This document shows positions 1 to 5,043 of a DNA stretch of 5,043 bases, piece after piece. Under the pieces are notes generated by a model that saw only the letters and a list, made by a program, of their open reading frames with translations, was not told the origin of the DNA and ran no database searches. The position numbers and the translations under genes were made by a program. The DNA is from Desulfobacterales bacterium. Its GTDB lineage: Bacteria; Desulfobacterota; Desulfobacteria; Desulfobacterales; C00003060. The first letter of the stretch is position 1. The number at the start of each line of letters is the position of its first letter. The DNA is taken from NCBI GenBank assembly GCA_030629475.1, contig DAOVOU010000195.1, positions 1 through 5,043 on the forward strand, in the 5' to 3' direction.

Positions 1-157
1 GCACAAGGGCGAAGGGGCGAAAGGTCCTTGAGAGAGGGGGGGCGTTTCAACTTTGAGATCCGGAAATTTTTTATAGCAACGTTTTTGGTGCCAAAAATGA
101 CGATATTGGGGCTGAAAACAGCTACTTTCGGATCACTAATCCAGATATTTCAATATG
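1..157. other. Left flank without a recognisable gene
   Basis: I see no convincing coding region here. Open frames that cross it have no recognisable family features and overlap the antisense of the RT remnant. The visible structure is minor: a short direct repeat GGGCGAA (7-13 and 15-21), a run of seven G (36-42), and an inverted repeat TTTTTGG-TG-CCAAAAA (82-97) with no T-tract after it on either strand, so it is not a good terminator. This is probably degraded or foreign DNA left beside the mobile-element remnant. Confidence 0.5.
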
Positions 158-902
158 ATAGCTTGGCCCGACCCCAAAGAAAAATAGCTTGGCCCGACCC
201 CAAAGAAAACCCACCCTGTGGCGTTCCGACCTCAGTCTTTGACCATTCTCCATCCTCCGACACTCCTGCCCTGAGCCACTTCTGGATCAGGCGGAGTAGT
301 CGGGGATCTGCGATGCGATGCTCCACAAATTTCACCAGCCATCCATGATCGATGGTATCGTAAAAGCTGCGAATATCTGCATCAAGTACCCAATTTACCT
401 TCCGTTGCGTGATTCCCACCCACAGTGCATCCAGCGCATTGTGCTGGTTGCGTCCTGGGCGAAAACCGTAGCTGAACCCCAGAAAGTCCTCTTCGAAAAT
501 CTGGTTCAACACCCGAACCACTGCCTGTTGGACTACTTTGTCCTCCAGTGCCGCGATGCCGATCGGCCGTTGTCGACCGTCCGATTTGGGTATCCAGGTT
601 CGCTTCGAGGGCTTTGCGCGGTATCTGCCACTTTGAACCCGCTCGTGGAGATCCGGTAAGTGGGTCTCCAGTTCCTCACCATATTGTCGCCACGTCACGT
701 TATCTACCCCAGGAGCTACATCGCGCTTCAGCGCGTTGAAGCTGTCCCTGAGAAGATCCACCGTGATATGATGCATCAAGCTGGTGAAACGGAGGTTTTT
801 ATCCCTTCTTGCTGCTTCGCGTATTCTGTCGAGTCTGTTCAATGCTTCCCCCTGCCTCCGCGTGCAGGTAGCAGTCAGCTTTTCAGAATTTCCCTTGGTC
901 AT
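150..902 (-). pseudogene. ltrA: Truncated group II intron reverse transcriptase/maturase (N-terminal part only)
   Basis: This is the N-terminal half of a group II intron-encoded protein, which normally reverse-transcribes the intron at its target and helps it splice. From the ATG at 902 the RT blocks appear in order: KRTWIPKSDGRQRPIGIAAL (residues 100-119), then EDKVVQQAV; GFSYGFRPGRNQHNALDALW (142-161); WVLDADIRSFYDTIDH (171-186, with the first catalytic Asp); and EVGTPQGG (224-231). The family should continue with VISPLLANIYLH and then the YADD catalytic pair. Here residue 231 is followed by 19 unrelated residues encoded mostly by the 26-bp tandem repeat. YADD, the thumb/X maturase domain and any endonuclease domain are absent. 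Intact relatives are about 400 residues or more, so this fragment cannot be an active RT. True homology covers about 210-902. Confidence in the family is very high. The pseudogene status follows from the missing catalytic half. Confidence 0.93.
158..209. repeat. Perfect 26-bp tandem repeat, two copies, at the broken end of the RT gene
   Basis: Bases 158-183 and 184-209 are identical 26-bp units starting ATAGCTTGGCCCGACCCC and ending in an A/G-rich tail (AAAGAAAA). On the - strand the core reads TTGGGGTCGGGCCAA, which can form a small stem (TTGG/CCAA) around GGTCGGG. The array ends at 209, and recognisable RT coding sequence begins at 210. The repeat therefore sits exactly at the truncation junction and supplies the nonsense C-terminal tail of the remnant frame. 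The short GGGGTCGG-type core resembles small extragenic repeats of the REP kind seen in proteobacteria. That likeness is from memory, and no associated transposase is present in the window. Confidence 0.85.
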
Positions 903-1363
903 CGGCCTTCCCTCCAGCGCCTCCGCTATTGCTTACCCAATATTGTTCGGCGCCTTCTTCGGTACTATTACGATGTCTGACTTCTCATTAGCGTACATGC
1001 CAGGATTATGGCCACGGGCCTTCCCTGACCGATCTGCCAGGCTGTTGCCCCTGACGGATACCAATGAGATCTCCCGGTTCTCGAACATAGAGCGTCCACG
1101 CATGCACAGGTTCTTAGACTCCGTGGGGCCGGTGGGCGACTCGCTGGGTAACGCCGAACACCGTATTGCCTTACCTTTCGGACCAGTAGGTCGGCACCCC
1201 GGAAGGGTTATTTCGGAGCTCAATAGCTGGCCTACGCTTTCCCCTGTCAACGCTTCACGCGCAGCCTCGCGACCACCCGCGCATGACTCGGGGCCATGAT
1301 GGAGCAGCTCCTCCTTTCATGTAGGGCTCTTGCATCCCCTACTCTATGCCGGTTTATCCCGGC
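903..1363 (-). ncRNA. Probable 5' portion of the group II intron RNA (domains I to early IV), boundaries uncertain
   Basis: In group II introns the RT gene lies in domain IV, and the ribozyme domains I-III precede it on the same strand. This stretch lies upstream of the RT start, lacks a convincing gene of its own, and is rich in local hairpins: GTAGGG/CCCTAC (1321-1326 with 1337-1342), GCCGG/CCGGC (1348-1352 with 1359-1363), GGAGCAGCTCCTCC (1301-1314, one central mismatch pair), and GACC/GGTC (within 1181-1194) inside a larger CCTTTCGG...CCGGAAGG arm (1174-1206). I could not identify the usual GUGYG 5' splice-site sequence, so the right boundary is a guess. Domains V and VI lie on the lost side. 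A fold against the group II intron covariance models would define what remains. Confidence 0.5.
933..1103 (-). pseudogene. Group II intron leader reading frame ('FENREI' peptide), cut from the RT by an in-frame stop
   Basis: Reading left from the ATG at 1103, a 56-codon frame starts MRGRSMFENREI and ends KKAPNNIG at a TAA (935-933). It is in the same frame as the RT that starts at 902, and only ten codons separate that stop from the RT ATG. I recall a closely similar peptide (MHGRSMFENREI...) either fused to, or annotated just upstream of, intact RTs of this intron lineage. The single TAA is thus either a decay mutation splitting a longer protein or a normal arrangement with RT translation starting at 902. 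The frame also stays open upstream to 1250, but that stretch looks like structured intron RNA rather than protein. It may have no role as a peptide. Confidence 0.55.
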
Positions 1364-1410
1364 GCTTTCGGTCCGACCCCAGCAACAGCAGTCCAGTCCC
1401 ACCCCAAGTC
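1364..1410. repeat. Two degenerate relatives of the left-hand repeat core, on the far side of the intron remnant
   Basis: The stretch 1364-1382 reads GCTTTCGGTCCGACCCCAG, close to the core of the 158-209 unit (GCTTGGCCCGACCCCAAAG) and in the same orientation. A weaker version, GTCCCACCCCAAGTC, follows at 1396-1410. Together with the perfect tandem array they bracket the RT and intron remnant. They could be remnants of one dispersed repeat family into which the intron inserted, or the result of recombination between copies. The match is short, so chance similarity remains possible. Confidence 0.4.
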
Positions 1411-1468
1411 CCTCAAATTGATTTTCCTTAACAATTAATGTGCTCGAAAAAGATGGTTCATTTTTTTC

Positions 1469-1497
1469 TTGACATTGCAAGAATTCTGTCTTAGTCT
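1469..1497 (+). promoter_or_regulatory. Candidate sigma70 promoter for the ATPase-pglZ operon
   Basis: A perfect -35 hexamer TTGACA (1469-1474) is followed after 17 bp by TAGTCT (1492-1497), which keeps the most conserved -10 bases (TA...T). Transcription from it would begin at about 1503-1506, essentially on the ATG at 1506, giving a leaderless or near-leaderless message. No Shine-Dalgarno sequence lies before that ATG, which fits. The region 1411-1505 is AT-rich compared with the intron sequence to its left. It also holds small palindromes (TCAAATTGA at 1413-1421 and TTAACAATTAA at 1428-1438) upstream of the -35 that could be protein-binding sites. Confidence 0.5.
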
Positions 1498-1505
1498 TCC
1501 ACATT

Positions 1506-4124
1506 ATGAAAAAACGATACAAATCAGCCCGACAAATTGATAGTGTTATAGACCTCGAAAAAATCCGATCAGGGCCAAAAAACTGCATGGAGCGCAATCC
1601 CGAGGCCTTCTTCGGTCTGACCTACCCCTCCTCTGATATTCGCGCAATGCTTCGAGCATTAAGTCGCCGTTATGACACAAGTGATTCAGATCGCAGCGAA
1701 ACTGGCGTCTTCTTGGCTGAATCTGTAAAAGGATTGGGCAAATCTCATGGTCTACTGACCGGATATCATCTTTTCGCACACCCTGAACAAGCTCGTGCAT
1801 GGATGAAATCTCTGGGGTTCTCCTGGTCTCCCCCAAAAGACCCCATCGTTATTGTTGAGAAATTTACCGATCAAACGCTTCCCTTTGATTCGTTGTGGAC
1901 AGCACTTGGCCAGAAAATAGGTGCTGATTGGAAATCAAGTCGACCGCCGTCCCTCGATGAATTTCGAAAGGCCCTGTCAGACAGACCGCTTATCCTCATT
2001 TTTGATGAGTTGGAAAGAGGTATTTCGAATATCGGTGACCCTGCCCGGAAAAGCCAAAACTTGAGTTTCCTCCAAATGGTATCAGAGGAGGCTAATCGGA
2101 ATCCACAGGTCAGCTTGTTTGCCGCTATTTATGACGGCACCAATGAACCTGGGGCCACTTTGAAGCGTGTTCCACGCCTTGAGCTGCGGTTTCGAAGTCC
2201 TGATGATCGTGCAGCGGTTGTACGCCACAGGCTTTTTGAGGATGCCGGCACCCATGACCAAGGGGCTGCTGACGCACTGATCGGCTCTTATGTCAACATC
2301 TGGAAACGACTCGGGGTGGATACTTCCGACGAGTACCTTTCCAGATTGAAGAGTGCCTACCCTTTCTTACCAGAGCTCATCGAACTGATCTTTGAGCGTA
2401 TTACAGAATCCGGTGGCTTTCAGGGCACGCGAGGTGCACTCGGCTTGCTCGCCGCCATGTTAGACGCCATGCCCTCCGGGTCGTTTCTGCTTACAGCGGC
2501 TAATTGCAAGCTTACCGACCATGCTTGTGCTGATCGTTTGCAGGATCTCGATCCTTCAGCCACCTTAATCAATTGTGCTGCTTCAAATCTGCGTGATCTG
2601 TCAAGTCAGCCCTATGCGGAGTCCCTGGCTTCAGCCGTCATGCTCGCCAGTCTGGCACCAGCAGGCCGCATGCGAGGAGTCTCGCGCGAAGAGCTGGTCC
2701 GCCATGTGGTAGCGCCCGGGTGTGATCCAAATCAATTTGAAAGCAGCCTCCAGGCATTTCGTACTTATGGTTCATTTTTTCATGAACGTGAAGGCAGGTT
2801 CTTCTTTGATTTGGAAGAAAATGAATATGCAAAGGTTGCCCTTGCCACCATACATATTCAAGACGAACGAGCCAGGGATGAGATACAAAAGATCTGGAAG
2901 CAGAATCTCTTCGGCGACACAAAGCAAACCGTCTTCTTTTCAGATCCGGACACCACGAAGCTGGCCTTAGATGGCCTCTCCAAGAATTCTCTGCGTTATG
3001 TACTTTCTCCGCGGCGCCTGTCTGATGTGGAACGGCACGGCCTTTACTTTGGCACTGAGAAAAGAAATCAGATCCTCCTCTTTGAACCAAGGGATGATAA
3101 TGCCAACCACTTCACGAATCCCGATCTACTTGCATTTGCCAAGAAATCAATAGCTGCCGATGATCTTGCACCATCAGCTGCATCAGCGGAACGTAGGAAG
3201 CGCTACGAGACCATAGCAGGTAAAGAACGCAGGAATGTACGGGATACCATTAAGGCATCCAGTCTCATGTATGTTCGTATTGAAAAATGGTCCAACCGCC
3301 CTGAAGATACTGCTTTCGAGCTGGAATCCCTTGGCCAGGCATGGAACAAAGAAGACGTGCTGAGGTATTTGAGGACTCATATTTATCCTGAACCCCGCAT
3401 TCAAGAGCACATCCTTGAGAGGATGGATTCGCTTGTTGGAAAGACCTTTTCCCAGGTGGAGGACCTGTACCGAAGTACCCTTGGATATCCTGTTCCCCTT
3501 TCCGTACCTGCCATTTCAGATGCTCTTGTTGGTCTTGTTGAGGACCGCAACCGTGTTCTCGGACTCCGGCACACACGCCGCAACTTTTGCGGTGAGCATG
3601 TGATGCTTGGTGCAGGAGAGCTGCCCTTGGCCATTTTGGCCGAACCCTGGCCCGAAACAACACCACCGCCCCCTGCTTCTGGATCACCTGAGGCACCACC
3701 GACCATTCCAGCTCCTGTTGAGCCGGAACCAGGGCCTATTGTTCCTATGCCATCAGTGTCCACTGAAGAAAGGAGTACAATTGCTTGCCGTTCACCTGAG
3801 GAGCTACGCAAGGAAATTGCTACTAGAATCCAAGATATTGAAGGGCCAGACATCCAAAATGCCACCTTCAATATCTTCGCAAATTATCAAGATGTGGAAT
3901 TGATGGGGTATCCGAGCTCGCTCCGCGGTGCGTTGACAGGTCCCGGAAGTCTTGACGTCCAACTCAAAATTACTTGTCAGGGTCCCATGGATAAGGCTGA
4001 GGTGGAAACCAGGTGCGAATCGTTGCCGAAATTTGACAATGCGACCTATCGTGCAAGGCTTAGCGTCGAAACCAAGACTTCATCGCAAATGGGCAATTCC
4101 AACAATGTGGAAAACGACTTATGA
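1506..4124 (+). CDS. DUF499/BrxC-PglY-like P-loop ATPase of a BREX-like system
   Basis: This is an 872-residue P-loop ATPase. The Walker A is SVKGLGKSH (73-81), with Ser where the first Gly is usual. Walker B is LILIFDE (162-168), followed by a sensor-like strand VSLFAAIYDG (202-211) and an Arg-rich stretch RVPRLELRFRSPDDR (221-235). YPFLPELIELIFERI (285-299) and GGFQGTRGALGLLAAML (303-319) match the 'YPFHPEL ... FQRTRGVLRLLA' signature of DUF499 proteins. Helical and winged-helix-like regions follow to about 712, then a proline-rich linker (715-749) and a C-terminal alpha/beta domain (about 760-855). No signal peptide or membrane segment is seen, so it is probably cytoplasmic. In BREX/Pgl phage defence, BrxC/PglY is the large ATPase working with PglZ, and here pglZ follows with a 4-base overlap. 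It is shorter than the roughly 1200-residue classical members. I kept the ATG at 1506 because residues 8-45 align in pattern with the DUF499 N-terminus (PEAFFGLTY); the next Met is at 1587. Family assignment is strong. The substrate of the ATPase is unknown. Confidence 0.85.
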   Translation: MKKRYKSARQIDSVIDLEKIRSGPKNCMERNPEAFFGLTYPSSDIRAMLRALSRRYDTSDSDRSETGVFLAESVKGLGKSHGLLTGYHLFAHPEQARAWMKSLGFSWSPPKDPIVIVEKFTDQTLPFDSLWTALGQKIGADWKSSRPPSLDEFRKALSDRPLILIFDELERGISNIGDPARKSQNLSFLQMVSEEANRNPQVSLFAAIYDGTNEPGATLKRVPRLELRFRSPDDRAAVVRHRLFEDAGTHDQGAADALIGSYVNIWKRLGVDTSDEYLSRLKSAYPFLPELIELIFERITESGGFQGTRGALGLLAAMLDAMPSGSFLLTAANCKLTDHACADRLQDLDPSATLINCAASNLRDLSSQPYAESLASAVMLASLAPAGRMRGVSREELVRHVVAPGCDPNQFESSLQAFRTYGSFFHEREGRFFFDLEENEYAKVALATIHIQDERARDEIQKIWKQNLFGDTKQTVFFSDPDTTKLALDGLSKNSLRYVLSPRRLSDVERHGLYFGTEKRNQILLFEPRDDNANHFTNPDLLAFAKKSIAADDLAPSAASAERRKRYETIAGKERRNVRDTIKASSLMYVRIEKWSNRPEDTAFELESLGQAWNKEDVLRYLRTHIYPEPRIQEHILERMDSLVGKTFSQVEDLYRSTLGYPVPLSVPAISDALVGLVEDRNRVLGLRHTRRNFCGEHVMLGAGELPLAILAEPWPETTPPPPASGSPEAPPTIPAPVEPEPGPIVPMPSVSTEERSTIACRSPEELRKEIATRIQDIEGPDIQNATFNIFANYQDVELMGYPSSLRGALTGPGSLDVQLKITCQGPMDKAEVETRCESLPKFDNATYRARLSVETKTSSQMGNSNNVENDL

Positions 4125-5043
4125 GCGCATTAGACAGAGATCTCCTTGATCAGTTGACGCGGCCCGGCCCACGGCTTCCTAAGATCGAAGATTGGCTGAT
4201 GAATGCTGTTTGGACGACTGACCGCTTCAATGAGTGTGGATCTTCTCCATCACCTTATTTGAAGTCAGGAGAAAAGCTTGTCCACGAAAGAGAAATTCTG
4301 CTCTCTTCAGCCGCTGATTCCATCTTTGACGAACTCATAGCAAGGCCTGCAAACCCGATGAGCATTTCCAGTTTTTTCTCAGAGTATCCTGGTGGAGGAG
4401 TAGTCATCTTCGACGGGTGTTCCCTCAGGGAGCTGCCCCGATTACTTGACCTTGCAGAGACGTCCAAAAGGCCTGTGCTTTCGGTCAGCTGTGCACGATC
4501 AGCCATACCCAGCTCAACAGAACACTTTATCAGTGATCGGCTTGGCCTAAAACTGCCGGCCACGGGACCATCCAAATTGGTTCAAAGGCATGAATTTCAG
4601 GAGCAGGGCATTTCTTACCATTATTTTCAAACACCAAACGAGGTTCAAACCATTTCAAGGGAATCATCAGCCATTATTGTCTGGTCTCGGTTTCCGGACC
4701 TGAGGTTTATGGATAGCTCTGCTCGCAGCGCAGAAATGTATGACGGCATATGGGACGGATTTGATCTTGTCTGGAAAAATACGGTTCAAGCGATCCCTCC
4801 GGAACGAACCGTCTTGGTCACAAGTGATCACGGTTATGTATTCTTGGATGCCGGCCTTAGTGATCAAAATCTCGAGGGCAAAGATCGGCCTCTAAGAGGA
4901 AAACGCTATAGGGAGTTTTCGGACGAGGAAGAATTACTTGAGAATAATCCTCATATCTGGGTTGACCGAACACGGCGGCTTGGCGCAATCAAAGGCCGTT
5001 GTCACAATAGGCCTCAGGCCCCTTCCGCATCACAGTCATTATA
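4121..5043 (+). CDS. pglZ: PglZ-like alkaline-phosphatase-superfamily protein, cut by the window end
   Basis: The frame is open from ATG 4121 to the last base (307 complete codons), and the C-terminus lies outside the window. After an N-terminal region of about 90 residues comes GGGVVIFDGCSLRELPRLL (91-109), the PglZ-type first metal-binding Asp (D98). AIPSSTEHF (128-136) sits where the family has its Ser/Thr nucleophile region. TVLVTSDHGYVFL (230-242) carries the Asp-His metal ligands (D236, H237) typical of the alkaline phosphatase fold. PglZ is a core BREX/Pgl protein with a phosphatase/nuclease-like fold; in other BREX systems it partners with the PglX methyltransferase, which is not visible here. 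The start overlaps the ATPase stop (ATGA), and only a weak GGA precedes it, so translational coupling is likely. A two-component response regulator of the PorX type also carries a PglZ domain, but no receiver domain is present here. The identification is firm; the total length and any extra domains cannot be seen. Confidence 0.88.
   Translation, partial: MSALDRDLLDQLTRPGPRLPKIEDWLMNAVWTTDRFNECGSSPSPYLKSGEKLVHEREILLSSAADSIFDELIARPANPMSISSFFSEYPGGGVVIFDGCSLRELPRLLDLAETSKRPVLSVSCARSAIPSSTEHFISDRLGLKLPATGPSKLVQRHEFQEQGISYHYFQTPNEVQTISRESSAIIVWSRFPDLRFMDSSARSAEMYDGIWDGFDLVWKNTVQAIPPERTVLVTSDHGYVFLDAGLSDQNLEGKDRPLRGKRYREFSDEEELLENNPHIWVDRTRRLGAIKGRCHNRPQAPSASQSL

Noticed and set aside
82..97. Inverted repeat TTTTTGG-TG-CCAAAAA as a rho-independent terminator
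   Set aside because: The stem is AT-rich with a loop that is too tight, and no T-tract follows on either strand.
158..209. CRISPR-like array
   Set aside because: The two units are directly adjacent without spacers, and only two copies exist.
150..902. A defence-type reverse transcriptase (DRT or retron) acting with the BREX-like genes
   Set aside because: The motifs and the FENREI leader are those of a group II intron protein; it is on the opposite strand and lacks the YADD block.
28..980. Several + strand open frames (28-348, 318-659, 548-739, 660-980)
   Set aside because: They are antisense to the RT, whose protein motifs are unmistakable, and their translations show no family features.
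784..1299. A 171-codon + strand open frame across the RT start and intron leader
   Set aside because: It runs antisense to the intron sequence; its translation is low in recognisable features and is explained by the structured intron RNA on the other strand.
1587..1589. Alternative ATG start for the ATPase at Met28
   Set aside because: The only upstream purine-rich stretch (AGGG at 1571-1574) is too far away, and residues 8-27 fit the DUF499 N-terminal pattern; kept only as a fallback.
2638..3871. Antisense and shifted open frames inside the ATPase gene (for example 2638-3090 and 3401-3871 on the - strand)
   Set aside because: They overlap a strongly supported 872-codon gene with ordered motifs and have no independent start signals or family likeness.
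4255..4867. - strand open frames at 4255-4575 and 4667-4867
   Set aside because: Both lie entirely within the PglZ-like reading frame, which carries the FDG and TSDHG motifs, so they are shadows.

Overview
The window looks like the left edge of a bacterial defence or accessory island. It joins a decayed mobile element to the start of an intact-looking operon on the + strand. Mid-range GC and a group II intron protein of the 'FENREI-leader' type suggest a proteobacterium or related environmental Gram-negative. No rRNA or housekeeping gene is present to fix the taxon, so this is only a weak inference.

Left part (1-1410): bases 1-157 hold no recognisable gene. Two perfect head-to-tail copies of a 26-bp unit follow (158-209). 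They abut the broken end of a group II intron reverse transcriptase/maturase on the - strand. That gene keeps its N-terminal region and RT blocks up to the TPQGG motif (RT4), then stops matching the family exactly where the repeat begins. The catalytic YADD block, the maturase domain and the intron 3' end are missing. Upstream of it (to the right, on the - strand) lie a conserved intron leader reading frame, cut from the RT frame by one in-frame TAA, and hairpin-rich sequence that is probably the 5' half of the intron RNA. Beyond that, at 1364-1410, are two degenerate relatives of the left-hand repeat core (CCGACCCC type).

Right part (1411-5043): base composition becomes AT-rich, and a sigma70-type promoter candidate (TTGACA, 17 bp, TAGTCT) lies directly before an 872-residue P-loop ATPase of the DUF499/BrxC-PglY kind (1506-4124). 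Its stop overlaps the start of a second gene by 4 bases (ATGA). This second gene, open to the window end, encodes an alkaline-phosphatase-superfamily protein of the PglZ type. ATPase plus PglZ is the core pair of BREX/Pgl phage-defence systems. The ATPase is shorter than the classical BrxC/PglY, as I remember them, has a non-canonical Walker A, and carries a proline-rich linker with a separate C-terminal domain. No other BREX gene is seen upstream. The operon may therefore be a divergent or minimal BREX-like system, or the first two genes of a larger cassette continuing to the right. The window alone cannot settle which.
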